Shown: positions 8,682-14,988 of the stretch, piece after piece
How positions within the stretch are numbered: the first letter of the stretch is position 1
Layout: every line of letters starts with the position of its first letter
NCBI GenBank assembly: GCA_910577605.1
Contig: CAJTON010000001.1
Location: 124,469-141,517, forward strand
Direction: 5' to 3'
DNA from: an uncultured Butyrivibrio sp.
GTDB taxonomy: Bacteria > Bacillota > Clostridia > Lachnospirales > Lachnospiraceae
Length of the DNA stretch: 17,049 nt
Program-made: the position numbers and the translations under genes
Notes under the pieces: generated by a model
The model's input: the letters and a program-made list of their open reading frames with translations, nothing else
Databases searched by the model: none
Told to the model about the DNA's origin: nothing

Positions 8682-9194
8682 ATGGCCGAAGAACTGATTG
8701 AAGAACTGGTTGAGGAAGACTCACAGACAGGAAAGTTCATGACCTTTCAGACCGGAAAGGAATACTTCGGTATCAGCATCAGTTATGTAAATGAAATAAT
8801 TGTCATGCAGCCAATAACGGCGATCCCCGAAGTTGACGATTACATAAAAGGTCTGATAAACCTTCGAGGCAAGATCATTCCCGTAATAGACGTCCGCGTC
8901 AGGTTTAAGATGGAACCTACGGAATATACGGATCGAACGTGCATTATCGTGATCAATGTAAAATCAACGGTGCTGGGCCTGATAGTCGAGAGGATAGCGG
9001 AAGTTGACACAATATTGGACGACGATATTGTTCCGCCTCCCGCGTTGGGCAAGAAGGATAATGAACAGAGAAAATATGTGTACGGATTAGCCAGAACGGG
9101 AGACACGGTTAAGCTTCTGTTAGACCCGGATAAGCTGATCAGACAAGATGCTTTGGAAGCAATTGAAGATATTCAAGAGAAAGAACAATCATAA
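8682..9194 (+). CDS. cheW: CheW receptor-kinase coupling protein
   Basis: A 170-residue CheW-like protein that links MCP tips to CheA P5. It shows the family's GISISYVNEI, PITAIPEV, IKGLINLRGKIIPVIDVR and CIIV segments in order. The ATG is 3 nt after the cheA stop, with AAAGGAG (8668-8674) inside the last cheA codons, so translation is probably coupled. It has a single CheW domain without a receiver, so it is not CheV. An acidic N-terminal dozen residues and a charged C-terminal tail flank the domain. Confidence 0.94.
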   Translation: MAEELIEELVEEDSQTGKFMTFQTGKEYFGISISYVNEIIVMQPITAIPEVDDYIKGLINLRGKIIPVIDVRVRFKMEPTEYTDRTCIIVINVKSTVLGLIVERIAEVDTILDDDIVPPPALGKKDNEQRKYVYGLARTGDTVKLLLDPDKLIRQDALEAIEDIQEKEQS

Positions 9195-9212
9195 AAAGGA
9201 GAGTTTACTGTT

Positions 9213-10994
9213 ATGAAGAAAAAATTTTCAATTAATAATATGAACGTAAGGTCTAAAATAACGTTGTTCAGCGTTATGATGCTGGTATTAATGGTAATTA
9301 TCGCAGGCGTGGGACTTATTTCTGCAAACCGCATAAATAAGAGCCGCAGCGGACTTTATGACAATTATGCCAGAGGCGAGTTTTATCTGATGGGCGCTTT
9401 CAGTAATTTTACCAACGTAAGAGTAAATATCAGAAACGTTATGTACATACACCATGAGGATTCTGACAAGATCCGTGAACAGGAGACCTCGATCAACAAT
9501 TATGTTACTCAGGTAAATCAGTATTTCGGAATGTTTGAGGAGAAGCTGGATATACTTGAGCCGGACATAGCTACACAGTTTCAGGTTGTTAAAGGCGCTG
9601 TGAATGAATGGATTGATTCAATGGAGTCCGAGCTTGCCATGGTTAAGGAAGGCAAGGTCCAGGAGGCAAGGCAGGATCAGATCAATGTCGGAGGCGCGAT
9701 CGCGCAGAGAGCCGAAACCGAATTGGCTACCTTGATAACTCTTATTGAAGATGACGCACAGAACCACAGTAAGGCAATTAAGACGGAATCTACGATATTT
9801 ACGGCTGTTCTTATCGGAGTAGCGGCTTTGGCATTTGTTATAACGATCATATACGCCGCTACATTGATCAGAGGAATCACCGTTCCCGTTGTTAAACTTT
9901 CCGAGGCGGCGAGAAAGCTGGCTGTCGGAGACGTTGACGTTGACTGCAAGAAGATCCACGACGACGATCTCGGCGAATTGATGGATGAGTTCAGCATTAT
10001 GGTTGACGCCACCAAGGAGCAGGCAAGAATCGCGGATGTTATCGCAAAGGGCGATTTGTCCATGGAGGTAACTCCCAGAGGAGACAGAGACCTTCTTGGC
10101 AAGGCTATTGTCAGAATGATTACAGACCAGAATGCTACTCTCAGCAACATCAGGGAAGCAGGCTTACAGATTACAGTAGGTTCGGAGCAGGTCGCAAATG
10201 CGAGCCAGGCTTTGGCACAGGGTTCAACCGAGCAGGCTAGCGCTCTTCAGCAGGTTACCGCATCCATGGATGAGGTTACGCAGCGCACCAAGGAGAATGC
10301 TACCGAGGCAAGCAAGGCTAACGTACTTGTAAGCAATGTTAAGGAAATGGCTACCTCCGGCAACGAGCAGATGAAGGCTATGATCCAGGCTATGGACAGC
10401 ATCAACGAGTCATCGGAGACCATCTCCAAGATCATCAAGACTATCGACGATATTTCGTTCCAGACCAATATCCTTGCTCTTAACGCGGCAGTTGAGGCAG
10501 CGAGAGCAGGCGTTCACGGCAAGGGCTTTGCGGTAGTTGCGGAAGAAGTAAGAAGTCTTGCCGCAAAGAGCGCTTCGGCAGCCGGCGAGACCGCCGAGAT
10601 GATCGAGGATTCTATCCGCAAGGTCGCAAACGGAACCAAGATCGCAGAAGAGACCGCAAAATCTCTTGATGAGATCGTAAGATCCATTGATGAGATCGTA
10701 ACGCTCATAAGCAATATAGCAGTATCTTCTAACGACCAGTCTACTGCGATATCGCAGATAGACCAGGCGATCGCTCAGGTTTCTACGGTCGTACAGACAA
10801 ACGCTGCTACTAGCGAGCAGTGCGCGGCTGCCAGCGAGGAGCTTTCCAATCAGGCTGCTACTCTTAAGAACCTTATCGGTCAGTATAAGCTTCTTTCAAG
10901 CGGCGGAATGGGCGGAAATTCATTTGCTGACAACGGTCCTTCATATAGCAGCGAGCCTGTGATCTCTCTTGACGGAGATTTCAGCAAATATTAA
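9213..10994 (+). CDS. Methyl-accepting chemotaxis protein with 4HB-type sensor and tandem HAMP
   Basis: A 593-residue transmembrane chemoreceptor. TM1 is about 16-38 and TM2 about 193-217. The roughly 150-residue external segment between them is helical and fits the four-helix-bundle ligand domain class. A first HAMP (about 217-268, AARKLAVGDVDVD) is followed by a second HAMP-like unit (about 268-312, ADVIAKGDLSMEV). The signalling hairpin tip is near 418-445 (EAARAGVHGKGFAVVAEEVR). The chain ends in a Gly/Ser-rich flexible tail and an aromatic terminus, DFSKY. Start: AAAAGGAG about 10 nt before the ATG at 9213. It is the last gene of the operon and the only receptor here. Codon choice (more ATC, ACC, GCT, CTT) differs from the kinase genes and suggests higher expression. 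Confidence 0.95.
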   Translation: MKKKFSINNMNVRSKITLFSVMMLVLMVIIAGVGLISANRINKSRSGLYDNYARGEFYLMGAFSNFTNVRVNIRNVMYIHHEDSDKIREQETSINNYVTQVNQYFGMFEEKLDILEPDIATQFQVVKGAVNEWIDSMESELAMVKEGKVQEARQDQINVGGAIAQRAETELATLITLIEDDAQNHSKAIKTESTIFTAVLIGVAALAFVITIIYAATLIRGITVPVVKLSEAARKLAVGDVDVDCKKIHDDDLGELMDEFSIMVDATKEQARIADVIAKGDLSMEVTPRGDRDLLGKAIVRMITDQNATLSNIREAGLQITVGSEQVANASQALAQGSTEQASALQQVTASMDEVTQRTKENATEASKANVLVSNVKEMATSGNEQMKAMIQAMDSINESSETISKIIKTIDDISFQTNILALNAAVEAARAGVHGKGFAVVAEEVRSLAAKSASAAGETAEMIEDSIRKVANGTKIAEETAKSLDEIVRSIDEIVTLISNIAVSSNDQSTAISQIDQAIAQVSTVVQTNAATSEQCAAASEELSNQAATLKNLIGQYKLLSSGGMGGNSFADNGPSYSSEPVISLDGDFSKY

Positions 10995-11031
10995 AATAAT
11001 TCTTTCCGCGATAGTGCGGATACGGAAATAC

Positions 11032-11061
11032 AAAAAGGCGGTTTGTTATAACCGCCTTTTT
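11032..11061 (+). terminator. Strong intrinsic terminator of the che operon
   Basis: AAAAAGGCGGTT (11032-11043) and AACCGCCTTTTT (11050-11061) form a perfect 12-bp stem with a 6-nt loop and a T run at the end, 38 bp after the MCP stop codon. The A/T flanks make it potentially bidirectional. Confidence 0.93.
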
Positions 11062-11090
11062 AATTTATAAAAATAAACAGGAGATCAGAT

Positions 11091-12329
11091 ATGAGTTTAG
11101 GTTTTAATTTAAACGGAACTGTCGTCAGTATACAAAATATGATAAAAAAAGCGGAGAAAATGGCTGACAAACTTGAGTATGATATTGATGTTCAGGAAAA
11201 CGAAATGACCGTCAGTCTTTGTCCGGTCGGAGATATTGAGATCTCATGGGAGAAAGATGAAAGCGGAACAGGACAGTGGCGCGTTGCTGCCGACTGTCAG
11301 ACAACTCCGGCAGGACCGGGCTTTCACAAGGCGGCGCTTGAGTTTGCGGAAAGTCTGGGATTAGAGGATCTCAGGGTATGCGACGAAACGGATTATTACA
11401 TACACAGGGACTTTGAGAAGCTAAAGCAAGAGCACTTTTACGGATGGCTGGGTTCCCTTGTCAATTTGTGCTGTACGAATTACGCGGACAGGGATAGTCA
11501 GATATGTATCTGCTGGGATATGAGCTATTTTAATCCGGAGGATACAGAAAGAACTATTGTAACGCCTATGGGACGTTTTAGTATGGAAAATGCCATGTCC
11601 ATTTTGAAGGAACAGGGAGTGGACGGGCTGGCACAGCAGTTTTTGATGTGGAACAACGAGGAGAGGGACGCTCTTTTTTTCAGAAACAGGGCATTGTACG
11701 AACTTTGGATGAACTGTTATTTTGCGCCGTCTGAAAGAAGCGAAGAGGACGGGGAGATCAACAAAACGATTCTTGACTACCTTGAGACCGCGTATGAAAT
11801 GGACGACAAGGTGCCTATACCGTATGAGGCGTATCTGGAGCTTTGCGGGCTGGATGATGCGGAGCCGGATATACCCGACGACTGTGTGAAACTTTTTTAT
11901 GGCTTTCCGGTGGGTTACCGCAAAGGACTTGTGACGGAGCCGTTAGGAAATCTGCGTATTGTGCTGCCGGGATCTTATCAGTATGAATGGGAGGAGGACG
12001 AGGACGGAAACGGCACGCATCTTTGGTGGAATGTAGACGATGAAAGCCCTGTATGGAGAGTAAGCGTGTTCCGGGCGAGAAACGGACAGGCGGTTTTGCC
12101 TGAAAATACAAGACAGATCAATGACATGGTTGAAAAGGATATCCCTAACGGAAGGATACGATACGGATGGAACTGTATGGATGAGGACGGAGAGGAACTT
12201 TATATCATGGAGACGGAGATCGCGGCCGGCGACCGTTTTTATCTGATGACAGTGGCTTATACCGATCCGGAGGATAAAGACGGAATCGTTGCTCTGATTG
12301 ATAAAATTTATGCGGTGAATCGGCAATAA
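11091..12329 (+). CDS. Hypothetical acidic protein, 412 residues
   Basis: I do not recognise this protein. It has no signal peptide or membrane segment and is rich in Asp/Glu and aromatic residues, so it is probably cytosolic. Two parts can be seen. An N-terminal half (about 1-260) begins with a short helical stretch then beta-type sequence and includes an FHKAALEFAESLGLEDL helix and many Cys/Trp. A C-terminal half (about 265-412), starting around VKLFYGFPVGYR, alternates beta strands and ends in a helix (IVALIDKIYAV). The start is supported by AGGAG (11079-11083) 7 nt before the ATG, and the frame stays open throughout, so it is a real gene. It lies just 30 bp after the che terminator with no promoter seen in between, so it may depend on read-through. 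General appearance resembles soluble immunity-type or regulatory accessory proteins, but that is only an impression. Confidence 0.8.
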   Translation: MSLGFNLNGTVVSIQNMIKKAEKMADKLEYDIDVQENEMTVSLCPVGDIEISWEKDESGTGQWRVAADCQTTPAGPGFHKAALEFAESLGLEDLRVCDETDYYIHRDFEKLKQEHFYGWLGSLVNLCCTNYADRDSQICICWDMSYFNPEDTERTIVTPMGRFSMENAMSILKEQGVDGLAQQFLMWNNEERDALFFRNRALYELWMNCYFAPSERSEEDGEINKTILDYLETAYEMDDKVPIPYEAYLELCGLDDAEPDIPDDCVKLFYGFPVGYRKGLVTEPLGNLRIVLPGSYQYEWEEDEDGNGTHLWWNVDDESPVWRVSVFRARNGQAVLPENTRQINDMVEKDIPNGRIRYGWNCMDEDGEELYIMETEIAAGDRFYLMTVAYTDPEDKDGIVALIDKIYAVNRQ

Positions 12330-12341
12330 GAGTTGAATAAA

Positions 12342-12391
12342 AATCTCCTAAATGCATAAAACTGATTTTATAAAATAAAGTCAGGGAGATT
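12342..12391 (+). promoter_or_regulatory. Inverted repeat that could mask the ribosome binding site of the Rieske oxidoreductase gene
   Basis: AATCTCC (12342-12348) is the exact complement of GGAGATT (12385-12391), which contains the GGAG ribosome binding site of the gene starting at 12396. An A/T-rich inner hairpin (CTGA/TCAG around TTTTATAAAA) lies between. A weak promoter candidate, TTGAAT (12333-12338) with ATAAAA (12356-12361), overlaps. A transcript starting from it would lack the upstream arm, so masking would apply only to longer read-through transcripts. Confidence 0.35.
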
Positions 12392-12395
12392 CCAC

Positions 12396-13694
12396 ATGAA
12401 ATCCGTTTGGTCAGATACAGTCAAGCTTCCGTGCAGGGAGCCGCTAAAAGGAGATTTGCGCACCGAGGTTCTTATTATAGGCGGTGGTATGGCGGGCATT
12501 ATGTGCGCTTTTATGCTCGGACAGGCGGACGTGCCTTATGTTTTGGTTGAGGCGGATACAATCTGCAGCGGCATAACAAAGAATACGACCGCCAAAATAA
12601 CGTCGCAGCACGGTCTTATATACGACAGTCTGCTCAGACGTTTCGGCGCGGAGCGTACAAAGATGTATCTTGACGCTAATGAAGCGGCGCTGAAGGAGTA
12701 CCGAAGGCTTTGCGATGAGATTGACTGTGATTTTGAGGAAAAGGACGCTGTCGTATATTCTCTTGATAACCGAAGGAAAATAGAGAAAGAAGCTGCAGCG
12801 CTGCACAGGATAGGGTATCCGGCTAAGCTCCTTGAGAACCTTCCTCTGCCGTTTCCCGTTGCGGGCGCCGTCCGGTTTCCGAGGCAGGCGCAGTTCAATC
12901 CGCTGAAATTTGTGAAAGCGATTTCGGAGGATCTGAATATATACGAGCATACCAAGGTAATGGAGCTTACTGAGCGCGGAGCTGTCACGTGCAATGGAGT
13001 GATAAAGGCGGACAAAACCATTGTGACTACTCATTTTCCGTTTATAAACAAGCACGGCAGTTATTTCCTCAAGCAGTATCAGCACCGTTCGTATGCCATA
13101 GCGCTTGAGAACGCCCCGGATGTGGGAGGAATGTACGTTGATGAAGCGAAAACAGGAATGTCGTTTCGCAATTACGGCGATCTGCTTATACTTGGAGGAG
13201 GTGGGTGCCGTACCGGGAAGAAGGGCGGAAAGTGGCGTGAGCTGCGCGATTTTGCGAAAAGGTACTATCCTGACGCAAAGGAAAAATTCCACTGGGCGGC
13301 GCAGGACTGCATGACGCTTGACAAAGTTCCGTATATCGGTATGTATTCCAAAAGAACGCCGGGCTTTTATGTGGCTACGGGCTTCAACAAATGGGGAATG
13401 ACTTCGTCCATGGTTGCTGCCATGATTCTTTGCGACGCCGTCAGAGGGATCGAGAATCCGTGGGAAAAAGTCTTTTCGCCGTCGAGAAGCATTCTTCGTC
13501 CGCAGCTTTTTGCAAACGCGTTTGAGGCGACAGTCAATCTGCTCACCCCAACAAGAAAGCGATGCCCGCATCTTGGATGCGCGTTAAAATGGAATCCTCA
13601 GGAGCATACATGGGACTGTCCGTGTCACGGCTCACGATTTACCGAGGAGGGAGGGCTTATCGACAATCCGGCGACAGATGATCTGCATATATGA
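12396..13694 (+). CDS. FAD-dependent oxidoreductase with C-terminal Rieske [2Fe-2S] domain
   Basis: A 432-residue fusion of a DadA/glycine-oxidase-like FAD domain and a Rieske domain. The N-terminal dinucleotide-binding motif IIGGGMAG (about 27-34) is followed by VLVEAD at the end of the second strand. Near the C-terminus CPHLGC and CPCHGSRF give the cluster ligands Cys390, His392, Cys408 and His411, and Cys395 plus Cys410 match the disulfide pair of high-potential Rieske proteins. The Rieske fold ends after about 43 residues, but the closing GGLIDNPATDDL segment is the usual end, so it is not truncated. The plan resembles Bacillus YhfW. Substrate and electron partner are unknown. No signal peptide is visible. 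GGAG (12385-12388) lies 7 nt before the ATG. A strong terminator follows directly. Confidence 0.9.
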   Translation: MKSVWSDTVKLPCREPLKGDLRTEVLIIGGGMAGIMCAFMLGQADVPYVLVEADTICSGITKNTTAKITSQHGLIYDSLLRRFGAERTKMYLDANEAALKEYRRLCDEIDCDFEEKDAVVYSLDNRRKIEKEAAALHRIGYPAKLLENLPLPFPVAGAVRFPRQAQFNPLKFVKAISEDLNIYEHTKVMELTERGAVTCNGVIKADKTIVTTHFPFINKHGSYFLKQYQHRSYAIALENAPDVGGMYVDEAKTGMSFRNYGDLLILGGGGCRTGKKGGKWRELRDFAKRYYPDAKEKFHWAAQDCMTLDKVPYIGMYSKRTPGFYVATGFNKWGMTSSMVAAMILCDAVRGIENPWEKVFSPSRSILRPQLFANAFEATVNLLTPTRKRCPHLGCALKWNPQEHTWDCPCHGSRFTEEGGLIDNPATDDLHI

Positions 13695-13699
13695 TAAAT

Positions 13700-13738
13700 A
13701 AAAACGGCAGACGCTCCGTTTACGTCCGCCGTTTTTTT
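13700..13738. terminator. Bidirectional terminator between convergent genes
   Basis: AAAAACGGC (13700-13708) pairs with GCCGTTTTT (13728-13736); beyond one A/C mismatch, GACG pairs with CGTC, leaving a 9-nt loop. The T run on the + strand and the A run at the other end serve both the Rieske oxidoreductase gene and the small minus-strand gene, whose stop codon (13737-13739) touches the structure. Confidence 0.9.
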
Positions 13739-13928
13739 AGTTTCCTTTGCTGCTTAAAGGATTGTGCCTTTCCTCAAAAAACATATTGTTGTCGGGGAGC
13801 GGCTTGTTATTCTTGTCATAATGGCTTGTCTGCCGTATTCCCTCTACATCACATTCGGAATCCATTGCGTTTACGGTTTTTTCACGCGCTTTTTTGGCGT
13901 TTCCCTTAGGGTCGTCGTTGTAGATCAT
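13737..13928 (-). CDS. Small hydrophilic protein of unknown function, 63 residues
   Basis: The frame starts at an ATG (13926-13928) with a textbook AGGAGG seven bases upstream on the minus strand and stops at TAA against the shared terminator, so I take it as a real gene. The protein has no membrane segment, one Cys, and is rich in Lys, Asn, Asp and Glu, with an N-terminal MIYNDDPKGNAKKAREK and a C-terminal NPLSSKGN. Such short charged proteins are common in spore-forming clostridia, but it has no small acid-soluble protein signature that I recognise. No convincing promoter was found upstream. A spurious frame on the opposite strand overlaps it but lacks a ribosome binding site. Confidence 0.65.
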   Translation of the reverse strand: MIYNDDPKGNAKKAREKTVNAMDSECDVEGIRQTSHYDKNNKPLPDNNMFFEERHNPLSSKGN

Positions 13929-14000
13929 ACCAATACCTCCTAAAGCTGAATAGATTAGAATATTAGTGTTGGCTTTTAAGCGTGAAATATGTGCGAGAAC

Positions 14001-14366
14001 TTATGATTTATTAACAAAATTTTTTATGGCTTTAAAACTTTCCTCGCTTATGACATGCTCCATCTTGCACGCGTCCTCGTCTGCGGTTTTGCCGTCCACG
14101 CCCATTCTGCGGAGCCATTCCGAGAAAAATTCGTGCCGTTCGTAGGTTCTTTCCGCAATCACGCGTCCTTCGTCGGTCAGATAGATAAAGCCTGATTCTG
14201 TGACCGTGATATGGTTTTTTTCGCGCAGATTTTTCATTGCAATGCTGACGCTTGATTTTTTGAAGCCGAGTTCGTTGGCTATGTCCACTGAACGCACCAC
14301 CGGAAGTCTGCGGCTCAGAAGAAGAATTGTTTCGAGATAATTCTCGGAGGATTCATTTATGATCAT
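14001..14366 (-). CDS. DtxR/MntR-family metal-dependent transcriptional repressor (short form)
   Basis: A 121-residue metalloregulator. The winged helix-turn-helix covers about 8-70 (VDIANELGFKKSSVSIAMKNL is the HTH). The dimerisation/metal region keeps His78 (ERHEFF), Cys100, Glu103 and His104 (CKMEH). Numbering runs one ahead of Bacillus MntR, where the matching ligands are His77, Glu99, Glu102 and His103. Cys instead of Glu at the first of these is the DtxR/IdeR arrangement, which favours iron over manganese sensing. The MntR Asp8 position appears to be Asn9. No SH3-like C-terminal domain is present. I chose the ATG at 14366 because the family's N-terminal helix (SSENYLETI) follows directly and GGAG lies 5 nt upstream; the longer in-frame version would read through the repeat region. 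Likely targets are the two GTTAG-N6-CTAAC boxes near feo. Confidence 0.88.
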   Translation of the reverse strand: MIINESSENYLETILLLSRRLPVVRSVDIANELGFKKSSVSIAMKNLREKNHITVTESGFIYLTDEGRVIAERTYERHEFFSEWLRRMGVDGKTADEDACKMEHVISEESFKAIKNFVNKS

Positions 14367-14420
14367 ATAAACTCCATGGTAAAAATAATAAATGCCTGGC
14401 TTTGTTACAATTAAAGCGGA

Positions 14421-14541
14421 ATAATAAGCGCTCGCGCACATTATACCATGATTTCACTTCGTTTCATCATGGTTCGCGCACATTCGCCAAATGTCTGCTA
14501 CGCAGCCGCTTGGCTCATTGTGTTCGCGCTTATTATACCAC
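14421..14541. repeat. Mosaic palindromic repeat element in the dtxR leader
   Basis: A roughly 120-bp non-coding block built of nested repeats. The outer 11-bp inverted repeat is ATAATAAGCGC (14421-14431) and GCGCTTATTAT (14526-14536). Inside are a hairpin with 8-bp arms ACCATGAT/ATCATGGT (14445-14452, 14466-14473) and a second one pairing CACA..GCCAA (14479-14490) with TTGGC..TGTG (14510-14522) around CTGC/GCAG. The word TCGCGCACATT occurs twice (14432, 14474), and TCGCGC-N3-TTATACCA occurs at 14432 and 14524. It resembles interspersed extragenic repeats of Lachnospiraceae. No coding frame or terminal target-site duplication was identified. Confidence 0.7.
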
Positions 14542-14560
14542 AATTCTTTTCTTTCATCAA
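14532..14560 (-). promoter_or_regulatory. Extended -10 promoter of the dtxR-family gene
   Basis: On the minus strand TTGATG (14555-14560), a 17-bp spacer and TGG-TATAAT (-10 at 14532-14537) form a strong promoter with an extended -10. The -35 overlaps the stop codon of the FMN-binding protein gene, and the -10 lies in the outer arm of the palindromic repeat. The transcript would have a leader of about 155 nt holding the repeat hairpins. Confidence 0.7.
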
Positions 14561-14988
14561 TCCGGCTTTTGGGATTCGGATTGCGCCGGTTGTTCCGTCA
14601 GAGCGTTTTCAACGGCCTTCTTTATGACGGCGCTTGAGTTCGTCGCGCCGGATACCGCGTCAACGTCTATTTTCTGCTCTTCAATTATTTTGTTTATGAC
14701 TGCCTCCGCGGGTCCGCCCCGTCCGTTTTTATGCTCTAAAATTTTAATGTCCGTAATTCTGCCGTTTTTTACAGCTACTTCTACTTTGGCATAAATAAAA
14801 TTCACGTCGTATTCCCCGGTATATATCCCGTCGGGAGTACCGGAAATATCTATTTCGTTAAATGAAGTCTGCTTTACCGCTTTTTTATAATCCGCGACGC
14901 TTTTTAAATATATTACAAGTACAGTAAGAGCGATAATGGAAATAATGCTCGCGGCAGCGGCGATTATTTTTTTGCGTGATGATTTCAT
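14557..14988 (-). CDS. Membrane-anchored FMN-binding domain protein, predicted flavinylated
   Basis: A 143-residue protein with a basic N-terminus and one membrane segment (about 8-28), then an extracytoplasmic FMN-binding domain of the RnfG/NqrC type. The C-terminal DAVSGATNSS contains the D-x2-SGAT-x-S/T pattern used by ApbE to attach FMN through a phosphoester bond; the acceptor would be Ser118. No apbE is in the window. It overlaps the upstream flavoprotein gene by 4 bp (ATGA), with AAGGAGG eight bases before the ATG, so the two are translationally coupled. It probably passes electrons between a membrane or cytosolic donor and an outside acceptor. The neighbouring ferrous iron system makes ferric iron a possible acceptor, which is inference. 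Confidence 0.87.
   Translation of the reverse strand: MKSSRKKIIAAAASIISIIALTVLVIYLKSVADYKKAVKQTSFNEIDISGTPDGIYTGEYDVNFIYAKVEVAVKNGRITDIKILEHKNGRGGPAEAVINKIIEEQKIDVDAVSGATNSSAVIKKAVENALTEQPAQSESQKPD

Noticed and set aside
10490..10540. Val in the receptor tip (ARAGVHGKGF) where E. coli receptors have Glu, as a functional oddity
   Set aside because: From family knowledge this form is common in clostridial MCPs, so it is not unusual.
11001..11028. A small hairpin (CCGC/GCGG) between the MCP stop and the terminator as a separate regulatory element
   Set aside because: The stem is only four to five base pairs and needs no explanation beyond chance.
12444..13571. A long 375-residue minus-strand frame opposite the Rieske oxidoreductase gene
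   Set aside because: The plus strand encodes clear FAD and Rieske motifs; the minus frame has no recognisable domain or start signal and is a mirror of codon bias.
13691..13909. A plus-strand 72-residue frame after the Rieske gene
   Set aside because: It starts inside the stop region of the Rieske oxidoreductase gene without a ribosome binding site, crosses the terminator, and lies opposite a better-supported minus-strand gene.
13951..13978. TTAG-rich sequence upstream of the 63-residue gene as a third DtxR box
   Set aside because: The TTAG words here are in direct, not inverted, orientation and do not match GTTAG-N6-CTAAC.
14402..14794. A plus-strand 130-residue frame across the palindromic repeat and the FMN-binding protein gene
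   Set aside because: It mixes non-coding repeat with the antisense of a well-supported gene and lacks a start signal.
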